64,000 bases of DNA, from NCBI RefSeq assembly GCF_004770745.1, contig NZ_RQGD01000009.1:15606-79605 (forward strand). The letters run 5' to 3'. The DNA is from Leptospira ognonensis. Its GTDB lineage: Bacteria > Spirochaetota > Leptospiria > Leptospirales > Leptospiraceae. The position numbers were made by a program, and so were the translations under genes. This document shows, piece after piece, positions 24,709 to 33,788 of this stretch; position 1 is the stretch's first letter, and each line of letters begins with the position of its first letter. The notes under the pieces were generated by a model. The model did not search any database and had not been told where the DNA came from. It worked only from the letters and a program-made list of their open reading frames with translations.

Positions 24709-27306
24709 ATGAATTCTTCCGATATCTCTTCCAAGGTCCATCGCCTAGAGGATTATGCTCCCCCTGTTTGGACCACTCCTGAAATAGCCCTTCGGTTTGA
24801 CCTGGATATAGAGAGAACACTTGTTAGAGCAGAATACAAGGTGCATTTCAATGAGATTGGTTTTGTTCCAGAACTCCCGTCTCTTTTTTTAAATGGCGTA
24901 TCCCTTCATCTCATTTCTGTTCGCGTGAATGGTCTACTTTGTGAGCCAAATCAATACCGAATTACCAGTCTGGGTTTGGAACTTTTTAAACCTCCCGCTA
25001 AGGATTTTACTCTTCTCATCGAAAATTCCATATCCCCAAAATCGAATACAGCCTTGGAAGGATTGTATCATTCAGGTAAAATGTTATGTACGCAGAATGA
25101 GCCCGAGGGATTTCGTAAGATCATCTATTGCATCGACCGACCAGACAATCTTTCGATCTTTACTGTGACGTTATGTGGTGATCAGTCAAGCTATCCAATC
25201 CTGTTGTCCAATGGAAATTTGATCTCAACAAGGGTATTAGAAAATGGAAAACATGAGGCGGTTTGGTTTGATCCATTCCCTAAACCAAGTTATCTATTTG
25301 CCTTGGTCGCTGGAAATTTAGCGCATGTCAGTGATAGGTTTGTAACATCATCAGGAAGAGCAATTGAGCTACGTATCTTTGTAGATGAAAAGAATATTGA
25401 AAAGACCGAATTTGCGATGACTTCCTTGAAAGAAGCCATGCGTTGGGATGAAGAAACCTTTGGACTTGAGTATGATCTCGATCTTTTTATGATCGTCGCC
25501 GTTGATGATTTTAATATGGGGGCCATGGAAAATAAAGGCTTAAACTTATTTAATTCAAAACTCGTCTTGGCGGATAAAAAATCCGCAACCGATGAGACAT
25601 TTGAATCCATTCTCGGTGTTGTTGCGCATGAATATTTTCATAATTGGACAGGCAATCGTGTAACACTTAGAAACTGGTTCAATCTAACGCTTAAAGAAGG
25701 ACTCACAGTTTTTCGGGATCAGTGGTTTACAGAGGATAAAACAGATGCCAGTGTAAAGAGAATTGCAGACGTTTTGTTTTTAAAAGAGCATCAATTTGCT
25801 GAAGATGCGGGGCCGATTTCTCATCCAATCCTTCCAAAATTTTATGTAGAAATGAATAATTTTTATACGGTCACTGTATACGAAAAAGGGGCTGAGGTGA
25901 TTCGGATGCTTAGCCTTCTCATCGGAAGAGAAACTTTTAAAAAAGGGCTAAGCCATTATTTAAAAGAATACGATGGCCAGGGTGTTACTTATGAAGAGTT
26001 CATCTCTGCAATGGAATTCGTGAGCAAAAAAAATCTAGATTTGTTTCGAAACTGGTACCATCGCAAAGGTACTCCAAATTTTAAAATCAATGAAATCTGG
26101 AATGATACGACAGGTGATTATTCTCTAGAATTTATTGATATGGATGCTGAGGCATTGAGTCTCAGCTTTCCGATGTCCGTGGCACTTTTCACGGAAGAAG
26201 GGAAAATAAAACACGAAGAAATACTTGAAGTAAAAGGAAAATCATTCCAAAGGAATTGGAAAAATTTTAGTTCAAAACCAATCATTTCTTTGCAAAGAAG
26301 TTTTTCTGCACCCATTAAGATCCACATTGATCGCAACATTCGTGAATATAGTTTTTTAGCCAAGTATGAATCAGAGGGTGTTTCCCGTTTTTTCGCCTTA
26401 CAAGAAGTTATATTTGAAACCCTCAGGAAACAATTTCAAAATGACTCTCCTGGTGCTACCCTGGATCTTTTTTCAATTTTGGACGAGATTTTCCGCGAGA
26501 AAGAAAAAATCGCAAAAGACTTCTTAAGCTATCTGCTCAATGTCCCAAGTTTGACGCAGATAGCGGATGTACTGAAATGTTATGATTATGAGATCATTTT
26601 TTCGTTGAGAGAAAAATTAATAAGTCTGATTGCTATGCGTTATCAAGACCAATTCCAAGCACTCTATGATGAAAATTCTGAGACAATTCCCATCCAGTCC
26701 AGACTCGAAATCGGTAAACGAAGACTAAAAAATCTCTCTCTATCCTATTTATTGCACATTGGAAATATCAGAGATGAGATGTCTGAGAAGGCTCTGATCC
26801 AACAAAGGAATGCTAAACATATGAGTGAAGAGTTGTCCTCACTTCGATTTTTATGCGAAGGCGAAGGCTCAAATCGGGAAAGGAGTGTTGCAGATTTTTA
26901 TGAAAAATGGAAAGCTGATCCCTTGGTCTTGGATTATTGGTTTTCAGCTCAAGTATCTTACGGCAAAAATGCGCGTGAACGGGCAGAATCGCTGTCAAAG
27001 CTACCAGAGTTTCGCTTCGAGAATCCGAATCGGGTCCGTGCTTTGCTGGGTGCATTTGCTAGAAATCCGAGATCCTTTCATCATTTGGATGGAAGCGGGT
27101 ATTTATTTATGGGAGCGGCCCTTGAGAAATTAAATTATATCAATCCACAAATCGCTGCGAATCTAGGAAAATTATTCCAATCCATCAGGCTACAACCTGA
27201 AAAACCGAAAGAAATCGCAAAATTAGAAATCGAACGACTTCTAAAAATAAAAGACCTTTCAAATGATCTTGAAGAAGTACTCTCTAAGATATTGAAAGGC
27301 CTTTGA
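24709..27306 (+). CDS. pepN: Aminopeptidase N (M1 family, PepN type)
   Basis: PepN removes N-terminal residues from peptides using one zinc ion. The 865-residue protein is full length for the PepN type. The exopeptidase motif GAMENKGLNLFNSKLVLA sits at about 270, and the zinc motif HEYFHNWTGNRV gives His307, Glu308 and His311, with the third ligand in LTLKEGLTVFRDQWF (about 330). The C-terminal helical domain (about 545-865) is present. The start aligns with E. coli PepN, but the purine-rich GAGGGAGG lies immediately against the ATG, which is closer than usual. It is convergent with the acyl-CoA synthetase, with only 4 bp between them. Confidence 0.95.
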   Translation: MNSSDISSKVHRLEDYAPPVWTTPEIALRFDLDIERTLVRAEYKVHFNEIGFVPELPSLFLNGVSLHLISVRVNGLLCEPNQYRITSLGLELFKPPAKDFTLLIENSISPKSNTALEGLYHSGKMLCTQNEPEGFRKIIYCIDRPDNLSIFTVTLCGDQSSYPILLSNGNLISTRVLENGKHEAVWFDPFPKPSYLFALVAGNLAHVSDRFVTSSGRAIELRIFVDEKNIEKTEFAMTSLKEAMRWDEETFGLEYDLDLFMIVAVDDFNMGAMENKGLNLFNSKLVLADKKSATDETFESILGVVAHEYFHNWTGNRVTLRNWFNLTLKEGLTVFRDQWFTEDKTDASVKRIADVLFLKEHQFAEDAGPISHPILPKFYVEMNNFYTVTVYEKGAEVIRMLSLLIGRETFKKGLSHYLKEYDGQGVTYEEFISAMEFVSKKNLDLFRNWYHRKGTPNFKINEIWNDTTGDYSLEFIDMDAEALSLSFPMSVALFTEEGKIKHEEILEVKGKSFQRNWKNFSSKPIISLQRSFSAPIKIHIDRNIREYSFLAKYESEGVSRFFALQEVIFETLRKQFQNDSPGATLDLFSILDEIFREKEKIAKDFLSYLLNVPSLTQIADVLKCYDYEIIFSLREKLISLIAMRYQDQFQALYDENSETIPIQSRLEIGKRRLKNLSLSYLLHIGNIRDEMSEKALIQQRNAKHMSEELSSLRFLCEGEGSNRERSVADFYEKWKADPLVLDYWFSAQVSYGKNARERAESLSKLPEFRFENPNRVRALLGAFARNPRSFHHLDGSGYLFMGAALEKLNYINPQIAANLGKLFQSIRLQPEKPKEIAKLEIERLLKIKDLSNDLEEVLSKILKGL

Positions 27307-27310
27307 GCTT

Positions 27311-29185
27311 TTATTTATACATGGAAGCAATTAAGTCTTTGTATTTATCATGGATGACATTTCGTTTCATTTTGAAAAGGTTAGTGATCTCATCTCCAAC
27401 TTCCATAGCTTTCGGTAAAAATCTAAAATCAGTCAATCTTTCAAAAGATTTGAAACCATTCTCAGATGATACTTGCTGTTTGATGATGTTTTGAAAGTAA
27501 GTTTTGACTTCTTTATTTTGGTTTAGATCTTCTCCTTCTTTGAAGATTAATCCAGCTTCTTTCATACGTTCCATGTCTGGCCATATAAGAGATGTTAAAG
27601 ATTTTTGATCCTGACCAACAACGATTACCTGATTGATCATGGCATTCTCAAGTAATAGATTTTCGATGGGAACTGGTTCGACGTTTTCTCCGCCAAGTAG
27701 CACGATGGTATCTTTGACTCGACCACGTACAGAAAGAGTGTCGTTAAACGAAATGAAACCCAAATCGCCTGTATTCATCCAGCCATCTTTTAATGTTTTG
27801 GCCGTGGCCTCTTCGTTTTTATAATAGCCTTTCATCACCTGTGGTCCCTTGATATGAATCACGCCCATCTTTCCTTTTGGTACTGGTTCTCCCTGTTCAT
27901 TTAAAACTTTAACAGAGGTTCCATCTGGCCAGAAGCCTACACTTCCTTGGATGACCTTGCCGACAGAACGAACCGAGATGATCGGGGAGCATTCTGTCAT
28001 GCCATATCCCTCATAAACAGGAATGCCTATGACATTAAAGAATTCATCCACATGAGAAGGGAGCGCACCACCCCCAGAGATTGTACCGTGCAGGGCACCA
28101 CCGAGAACATCGCGGATCTTGGAGAATACGAGACCGTCTAAGATCTTGGCCGGCAGAAACAAATTGATAGAATTAGCAAGGGCGATGGCAGTGTTGCGGG
28201 CTCTTTCAAAAGGGTTTTCTTCTACTGTCATTAGTTTATTGCCCGAAAGATAATCTGTACCATCTTTCCATCGTTTGCAAACGTCATAGGCAAATTCAAA
28301 AAGTTTTCTACGCGTCTCAGGCGCCTTTTCTAACTTCTGTTTGATTCCAAGATATAAATTTTCCCAAAGTCTCGGAGCGGAAGCCATAAACGTAGGTTTG
28401 ATTTTTCCAAAATCGTCCCTTAGATCACGAATGTTCGTATAAGCAATGCTGGCACCTTCAGATAACAAAGAATAATCGATGGCTCGTTCAAATATATGCC
28501 AAACAGGTAGGATGGAGAGAGCTCTGTCGCCTGGCATCAGACCCACTTTCGGTGGAACTTTGAGGATATTGTATACCATATTTTGGTGTGTTAGCATCAC
28601 TCCTTTTGGCATTCCTGTTGTGCCTGAAGTATAAATGATGGTAAATAGATCATCTGGTTTCACTTGTTTTGCTCTAAGTTCGAGAGACGGTAGATTTTTT
28701 CTGTATTCCTCTCCCATTTTGATCAAATCTAGAAGAGGGTAGACATTGTCTTTAGCGGTTTTGAAATTAGGATCGAGTATAAATACTTTTTCTACTTTCG
28801 TTTGGGGCAGAATCGGTTTGAGAGCATCGTATAGTTTTTCATGCTCCACAAAACAATATTTACTCTCAGAATGTTCAAGTATGTATTGAATCTCTTGCGG
28901 AGTGGAGTCTGATCCTCTCGGAACGTCAACGGCACCGTTCAAAAGAACGGCCATATCAGCTATCGCCCATTCGGTGCGGTTGTCTGCCATAAGACCGACT
29001 TTGTCACCAGGCTTAAGTCCAAACTGCAATAAGGCGAGTCCTACGTTTTCTGCACTGCGGAAGGCATTTCCAAACGAAGTACCAACAAATTGTTTATTAT
29101 TATCTTTTGCTAAGAATAGATCCTTTGATGCATAATGGTTTTTCGCATAATAAAATACATCGTTCAGTGTCGTAAAATTTTTCAT
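27311..29185 (-). CDS. Long-chain acyl-CoA synthetase (AMP-forming)
   Basis: The enzyme activates fatty acids with ATP and CoA. The 624-residue protein has the ANL-superfamily motifs in order: the AMP-binding P-loop-like TIIYTSGTTGMPKGVMLTHQN (about 190-210), the linker YEGYGMTECSPIISVR (about 395), and the C-terminal KDGWMNTGDLGFI and GRVKDTIVLLGGENVEPVPI. It resembles the FadD15/long-chain group. Leptospires use fatty acids as their main carbon source, so this is a plausible entry step of beta-oxidation. It follows the TPR gene on the same strand by 35 bp. Confidence 0.92.
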   Translation of the reverse strand: MKNFTTLNDVFYYAKNHYASKDLFLAKDNNKQFVGTSFGNAFRSAENVGLALLQFGLKPGDKVGLMADNRTEWAIADMAVLLNGAVDVPRGSDSTPQEIQYILEHSESKYCFVEHEKLYDALKPILPQTKVEKVFILDPNFKTAKDNVYPLLDLIKMGEEYRKNLPSLELRAKQVKPDDLFTIIYTSGTTGMPKGVMLTHQNMVYNILKVPPKVGLMPGDRALSILPVWHIFERAIDYSLLSEGASIAYTNIRDLRDDFGKIKPTFMASAPRLWENLYLGIKQKLEKAPETRRKLFEFAYDVCKRWKDGTDYLSGNKLMTVEENPFERARNTAIALANSINLFLPAKILDGLVFSKIRDVLGGALHGTISGGGALPSHVDEFFNVIGIPVYEGYGMTECSPIISVRSVGKVIQGSVGFWPDGTSVKVLNEQGEPVPKGKMGVIHIKGPQVMKGYYKNEEATAKTLKDGWMNTGDLGFISFNDTLSVRGRVKDTIVLLGGENVEPVPIENLLLENAMINQVIVVGQDQKSLTSLIWPDMERMKEAGLIFKEGEDLNQNKEVKTYFQNIIKQQVSSENGFKSFERLTDFRFLPKAMEVGDEITNLFKMKRNVIHDKYKDLIASMYK

Positions 29186-29220
29186 TCCGGGCTTTGCTCC
29201 ATACCAATTTTTAGCGTTTC

Positions 29221-30705
29221 TTACTTTTGTTTTTGGTTCAAGTAATATTTTGAAACGAACTGTTTGCCAGTGGTGGAATCAAAAAAATCTGAGTAAAGAG
29301 GATCATTCTGAATCAGGGAGATCAAATTCAAATTTTTCTGAAGAGCTTGGATTAGGAGGGGAGTTCCTTCTGATTTTTTATCGAGATGAAAATACGCATT
29401 TGCTATTTTGAATTGGATCAAGGGATGGTATTCATCACTCGTGGATTTAACCAATGCCTTTTTGAAATCTTCAATGGACTCTTCGTACTTAAAAAGCATT
29501 TGATTGCAGGAAGCCCTGTAATAAAAAAAATAGAACCGCGCAAAATGCAGCATTCGTCTTTCTCGTAACCTTTCTAGACTTGCGATACAGGAGAGCGGGT
29601 CTTTATCGGAATATTCTGCAAAGGAGAGGTTCAAGATCAGTTCTGGATTCTCTTCTCCATTAGCTTTGAAATATTCTTCGGAAGCTTTGCGATAGATATG
29701 TTTTGCTTCCTTGTAATTTTTTGACAAATATAGTAAATAATAACCCTTATAAATTAGAATGTCGAGAGAGGATTTCTCACATTGAGGGATACTTAGAAAT
29801 TCATCAAGATCTCGAGCAAAGGAGGAAAAATCTTTTTTCTGAAATTCAAGACTGATCATCTCTTGGAGGAAAATGCAAGATTTAAAGGAAGGTTTATCAA
29901 ATTCCTTTTTGATTTCTGCATTTGCCTTCGTAAAATGAAGTAGGGCACTGTCTGTATCGCCGAGTGCTAGTGCCAGACGTGCATTCTTTTCCTCAACTTC
30001 GCCGACACCATTGCAAGAGAGTAACTTTCCTCCATCATACAGGCAGGTTCTTTCTTTAAATCCATTCTCGTTTTCATCGTATTCGATTCGTACAAGATTA
30101 CATCGATCAAATAGCCACCATTCATCAATCCCTCCATATCCGTTCCGATCTTTCCTTACTTCCTTTTTACAATTGGCATTTGCATAAAGCGTAACTGAAT
30201 CCACCCTACCATTTCTTTGTTCTGCCTCTTCTGATAGATAAAGGAGTCCTTCTTTATTTGTATAATCCCATTTATACGGGATAAATATCTTTCGATCCGA
30301 ATAGAAATCGATTTTGATAAATCCATTCTCATCCAAAAGATTTGAATGACAAGTAATCGAAGTTTTTCCTAATAAATTCTGAAATGTTTGTTCCCCATAA
30401 AAATCATTCAAGGATTGCCGGATGTGGTTTCGATGTCTTACGGATGTATAAGTAGGATGATACTTTTCTAAATATTTAAAACAAAACTGAAAAACTTCAT
30501 GGCTTACCGCTTCTTTCGTAACAGTCTGCGGACCCTCAAAACCAAATATAAAGTTAGGTGAAGTGGGGGATTTGTCCTTTAATTGGTATTCTTCCTTTGA
30601 TCTTTGGAGAAGTGTCCAGATTTCCTCTAATGTGAGTCCAAAACATGGGGAACTCACAACTAGAAGTATAAGAAAGAGGAAATTATTTTTTTTTGTAAAG
30701 ATCAA
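29221..30705 (-). CDS. Exported TPR-containing protein of unknown function
   Basis: The N-terminus is a signal peptide (NNFLFLILLVVSSPCFG). A unique region (about 25-215) includes RNGYGGIDEWWLFD and YDENENGFKERTCLYDGGKL, a pattern like EF-hand-type or MORN-like text-in-repeat sequences. The C-terminal half (about 230-495) has tetratricopeptide-like helices (ALGDTDSALLHFTKANAEI, SKNYKEAKHIYRKASEEYF, LFKYEESIEDFKKALVKS). No ATG is suitably placed: the only upstream one (30801) would overlap the YopX gene by 119 bp, so I propose the TTG at 30705, a 23-bp overlap. The start is uncertain. It probably acts in the periplasm as a scaffold. Confidence 0.68.
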   Translation of the reverse strand: MIFTKKNNFLFLILLVVSSPCFGLTLEEIWTLLQRSKEEYQLKDKSPTSPNFIFGFEGPQTVTKEAVSHEVFQFCFKYLEKYHPTYTSVRHRNHIRQSLNDFYGEQTFQNLLGKTSITCHSNLLDENGFIKIDFYSDRKIFIPYKWDYTNKEGLLYLSEEAEQRNGRVDSVTLYANANCKKEVRKDRNGYGGIDEWWLFDRCNLVRIEYDENENGFKERTCLYDGGKLLSCNGVGEVEEKNARLALALGDTDSALLHFTKANAEIKKEFDKPSFKSCIFLQEMISLEFQKKDFSSFARDLDEFLSIPQCEKSSLDILIYKGYYLLYLSKNYKEAKHIYRKASEEYFKANGEENPELILNLSFAEYSDKDPLSCIASLERLRERRMLHFARFYFFYYRASCNQMLFKYEESIEDFKKALVKSTSDEYHPLIQFKIANAYFHLDKKSEGTPLLIQALQKNLNLISLIQNDPLYSDFFDSTTGKQFVSKYYLNQKQK

Positions 30706-31057
30706 AGAGAATCGGATTTTCGTATGGATTCCCCACCTTTCGAATGGAAAAGAGTTGAGCAAGAGGGAGTCCGTTCTGAATGTAAAAGGCCGCATGCTCA
30801 TTGTTATAATAAATCACGCCAACTTCCTGGGTTAAGTTTCCGCCCTTTGCAATCGTGTGCTCGATGACATCTTCCTCATACAATTCTTTGTCGTATTTAT
30901 CTTTGAGTCCTGTAAAAGCATGTAAAACGTAATTGTCTTCATTCTGAACTGGTTGCCCAAGGCGAAGAAGCTTTCCATCAAGGGTCAGCGAATACCCTTT
31001 GGTACTAAATTCCTTTGTCGATTTATCCCAAACTCTAAATTTAACCTTATAAGCCAT
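30683..31057 (-). CDS. YopX-family protein (phage-type)
   Basis: The 124-residue protein matches the YopX pattern known from Bacillus SPbeta-type phages and other prophages: an N-terminal VKFRVWDKSTKEF followed by a short beta region, then HAFTGLKDKYDKELYEEDVI and GVIYYNNEHAAFYIQNGLPL. Its function is unknown in all hosts I know of. An in-frame ATG at 31069 adds four residues; no ribosome-binding site distinguishes them, and the ATG at 31057 is preceded by TACAAT, so a leaderless mRNA is conceivable. The stop overlaps the start region of the TPR gene. No other phage genes are adjacent. Confidence 0.75.
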   Translation of the reverse strand: MAYKVKFRVWDKSTKEFSTKGYSLTLDGKLLRLGQPVQNEDNYVLHAFTGLKDKYDKELYEEDVIEHTIAKGGNLTQEVGVIYYNNEHAAFYIQNGLPLAQLFSIRKVGNPYENPILFDLYKKK

Positions 31058-31154
31058 ATTGTATGTCATAGATTTATGAATCGTAAAGGAAGACCAAGGA
31101 AAATTCAAAAAAAAATTCTTGGTAATTCTCCTAAACCGAGTAAAATAAGACGGA

Positions 31155-31922
31155 ATGAAAGTCATTACTGTTTCCAATATCAAAGGAGGAAGTGCCAAAT
31201 CCACAACAGCCATACATCTTGCAGAAGCACTGTCTCGCAGAGGCAAGACCTTAGTCATCGACATGGATATGCAGGCTGATTTAACGGACTTTTTTCTTCC
31301 AAATGAATCTTTGGATCAGTTAGAAATTCATAACATCATGACTCTCCTCTTGGGTCGGTCAAAAATTGAGGAAGTGATCATTCGAAAGACTCCGATTGAC
31401 ATTATCCCAGCAACTCTTAGCCTCTCAAAGCTGGTGCGTATCACACAAGATCCTTTGTTTTTATCTGAGTCATTGAAGCGTGGGCTCGACTCAGTAAAAA
31501 ATCAATATGCATACGTAGTTATCGATACTCCTGGTTCGGCGAAGTTTGAACTAACGAGTGCTCTCTATTCTGCAAATCTAGTCCTGATTCCCGTAACCCC
31601 TAGCAAATGGGCGATACGTGCCGTTAATCTCTTGTTAGATGAAATTACGGAAACGGAAACACTTTTTACGGCTCGGAAACAGACCTCCTTTTTACCTTGT
31701 CTTTTTGGAGCTTCCAAAAAACACCGAGAAATTTTGGAAAAATTGAAAGCCATCGAAGAAATTCCGACTTTAAACGAAATCCCAAAATCGGAATCGATTA
31801 AGACAAAAACGGAAAAAAATGAATTCTTAAAAAAAGGTACGAATACCTGGCATGCCTTTGACCAACTTGCCGATGAAGTCATCAGGTTGGTTGATCCAGA
31901 AAATCGTTTTCCGTTCCTTTAG
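31155..31922 (+). CDS. Orphan ParA-family ATPase
   Basis: A 255-residue ParA/MinD-type P-loop ATPase. The deviant Walker A is IKGGSAKSTTAIHLAEALS (signature lysine and catalytic lysine present), with the switch I region VIDMDMQADLTDF, and Walker B in YAYVVIDTPGS. No parB-like gene or obvious parS-like repeat is nearby, so it is an orphan, possibly positioning a cargo other than the chromosome, or a relic of a mobile replicon. It is divergent from the YopX gene (97 bp apart) and convergent with the CNG channel gene (5 bp). Confidence 0.88.
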   Translation: MKVITVSNIKGGSAKSTTAIHLAEALSRRGKTLVIDMDMQADLTDFFLPNESLDQLEIHNIMTLLLGRSKIEEVIIRKTPIDIIPATLSLSKLVRITQDPLFLSESLKRGLDSVKNQYAYVVIDTPGSAKFELTSALYSANLVLIPVTPSKWAIRAVNLLLDEITETETLFTARKQTSFLPCLFGASKKHREILEKLKAIEEIPTLNEIPKSESIKTKTEKNEFLKKGTNTWHAFDQLADEVIRLVDPENRFPFL

Positions 31923-31927
31923 TCAGT

Positions 31928-33301
31928 CTAAGCTCGCCTTTTAACTTTATAATTTTTGAGTTTCATCTTGCTTTCGATTTTTCTAAGTCGTGCCATTTCT
32001 TTCACGGACCTGGCAAAAGAAGGATGGTGCTGTAATACGAGTTCAAAGCTATCTTTTGCCAAAGTATAGAGATCACAAAAACTAGCAGCACGAGCTGAGG
32101 CGGTTCTTAAGCCGTCGTCGACAAGAGCCATCTCTCCAAAGAAGCTTCCCTCCCGTAGAGTGGTAAGTGTTTTTCCCGACTCCTCGTTAATGATATCTAC
32201 GCGGCCTTTTGCAATGAAATACATGTTATGTGGAACGTCACCCTCTCGAAAAATGAGATCTCCTTTCATAAATGCCATTGGTTTCAATTCCTGGACAACT
32301 TCTCGTTTTAATTCCTCAGTTGCTTCTCGGAAGAAGGGAACCACGGAGATCAATCTCTCATGTAAAAATAAGGAGATATCTATTTTTATCGCTGTAGGCA
32401 ATTCCTGCCAGATATCTTTTTCATCAATTCCATGACGATATTCCCAAAGGTTTATGTAATAGGCTCTGATTCGATTGGATAGATGGTTCGGAATTTTTTT
32501 ATATTTTAGAAAGGCATTGATGGTATCTAATTTTTCCTGAAACTTGACTCTACCTATATCTACGTTGGATAAGATGCTAGAAATATTACCAATCACATAA
32601 CCGTAGATGCCTACACCAACAATCATCACACACATGGTATATACCGTCTGAATATTGGTAGTTGGAACAATATCACCATAACCTATTGTTGTGAGTGTCG
32701 TCACGGACCAATAAAGAGATCGAATGTATCTGGTTGTCCCATCTTTGTCCGCGAGAAACATAGGATTGAGCTTGATCCAACCACACGCCACCCAATGTGC
32801 AAAAAGCCCTGTCCAATAGATAAAAAACGTTAGACGAAAGGTGATGGGATTGATGACTTCCAAGGCTTTATATTGGTATTCCTCATTGCCACCCATAGCG
32901 AGAAGGCGTAAGGATCTAAAAAGTTCAAATACCTTGATTGCTCTGAGGAGTCGAAGGATTCGCAGTGTATCTGTTAGTCCAAAGTATTGATAAAAAAAAC
33001 CTCCAAAAAGATCAAACGGAAATGCTGAAAGGAAATCGATTAGAAACCAAGAGGAAAGATAACGGATGGCAACCTTCCTTTCTTGGGTGATGAGGACACG
33101 TTCTTGAAAATAGCTGGTTCGAAAATTTAAAACCACATCGGCCATAAAGAAGAGCTGGATGATCCTCTCATAAAGAGCAACTTCCGCACCAATTTTATAA
33201 TGCAGAACGATACGAAGCGGAACTTCGATGGCAAAGTAGGTGATCGCGAAAAAGATGAGCAAATCCCAAATTCGTTTCCAGGGGGCATCAGGATGGATCA
33301 T
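31928..33301 (-). CDS. Cyclic-nucleotide-gated potassium channel (LliK/SthK-like)
   Basis: The 457-residue protein has the full CNG-channel plan: S1-S4 (residues 10-135) with an Arg-rich S4 (DTLRILRLLRAIKVFELFRS), S5, a pore with the K+ filter TTIGYGD (204-210), S6 (about 220-242), a C-linker (about 245-325, including QEKLDTINAFLKYKKIPNHL) and a cyclic-nucleotide-binding domain (about 330-425). The phosphate-binding cassette FFGEMALVDDGLRTASARA holds the ribose-binding Glu390 and phosphate-binding Arg399. LliK from Leptospira licerasiae and SthK from Spirochaeta are structurally studied models with this layout. cAMP is the likely ligand by family; no cyclase lies in this window. Confidence 0.93.
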   Translation of the reverse strand: MIHPDAPWKRIWDLLIFFAITYFAIEVPLRIVLHYKIGAEVALYERIIQLFFMADVVLNFRTSYFQERVLITQERKVAIRYLSSWFLIDFLSAFPFDLFGGFFYQYFGLTDTLRILRLLRAIKVFELFRSLRLLAMGGNEEYQYKALEVINPITFRLTFFIYWTGLFAHWVACGWIKLNPMFLADKDGTTRYIRSLYWSVTTLTTIGYGDIVPTTNIQTVYTMCVMIVGVGIYGYVIGNISSILSNVDIGRVKFQEKLDTINAFLKYKKIPNHLSNRIRAYYINLWEYRHGIDEKDIWQELPTAIKIDISLFLHERLISVVPFFREATEELKREVVQELKPMAFMKGDLIFREGDVPHNMYFIAKGRVDIINEESGKTLTTLREGSFFGEMALVDDGLRTASARAASFCDLYTLAKDSFELVLQHHPSFARSVKEMARLRKIESKMKLKNYKVKRRA

Positions 33302-33411
33302 ATAGTAAGTATCGGCTAGGGAAGGTGGGCAATTGACCGAAGCTATTTTTCAATTGCCAACTAGGCCTCTAAAATTAGTTTGAATGGTAATTCCGTGAAT
33401 TAGAGGTATTT

Positions 33412-33732
33412 ATGTTCGGTGGAGCCGGTGGCAATAAATTTGAAATGTTAAAGAAGATGAAAAAGATGCGGTCGCAAGTGAAAACAATGGAAAAGGAACT
33501 TGCCAATCTAAATTTCGTCGGAATAGCGAAGAACAAGCTATTATCAGTTACTTTGGACGGAAAGTTCACTATGAAATCGATTCAGATCGAAGATGAACTG
33601 ATCGAGAAAAAAGATAAAAACCTACTGGAAAAATCAATCCAAGAGGCCTATACCAAAGCCTTACAGGAAGCACAAGCTGGTGCCGCAAAGCAGATGCAGG
33701 CAATGGGTGGGTTTCCAGGACTTGGAATGTAA
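33412..33732 (+). CDS. ybaB: YbaB/EbfC nucleoid-associated protein
   Basis: A 106-residue small DNA-binding protein of the YbaB/EbfC family, named EbfC in Borrelia, which binds DNA as a dimer. The family layout is clear: a Gly-rich start (FGGAGG), a helix (KFEMLKKMKKMRSQVKTMEK), a three-strand sheet (VTLDGKFTMKSIQIEDELI) and a C-terminal helix ending KQMQAMGGFPGLGM. AGAGGT is 6 bp upstream of the ATG. In many genomes it follows dnaX and precedes recR; neither is next to it here. Confidence 0.93.
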   Translation: MFGGAGGNKFEMLKKMKKMRSQVKTMEKELANLNFVGIAKNKLLSVTLDGKFTMKSIQIEDELIEKKDKNLLEKSIQEAYTKALQEAQAGAAKQMQAMGGFPGLGM

Positions 33733-33766
33733 AAAAAAAGCCAGAATTCGATTTTGAATTCTGGCT
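33731..33766 (-). terminator. Rho-independent terminator of the OmpA-like gene
   Basis: Read on the minus strand, an 11-bp perfect stem (33756-33766 with 33739-33749, loop of 6) is followed by a run of nine T residues (33739 down to 33731). It lies 22 bp beyond the stop of the OmpA-like gene. On the plus strand it overlaps the ybaB stop codon but lacks a T-run. Confidence 0.88.
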
Positions 33767-33788
33767 CCTATACCTTTCGTGTTAACGA

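Noticed and set aside
30706..30801. ATG at 30801 as start of the TPR protein
   Set aside because: It would overlap the YopX gene by 119 bp and give an N-terminus with an internal hydrophobic segment instead of a signal peptide.
30683..31922. Intact prophage around yopX and parA
   Set aside because: No integrase, terminase, capsid, tail or lysis genes are adjacent.
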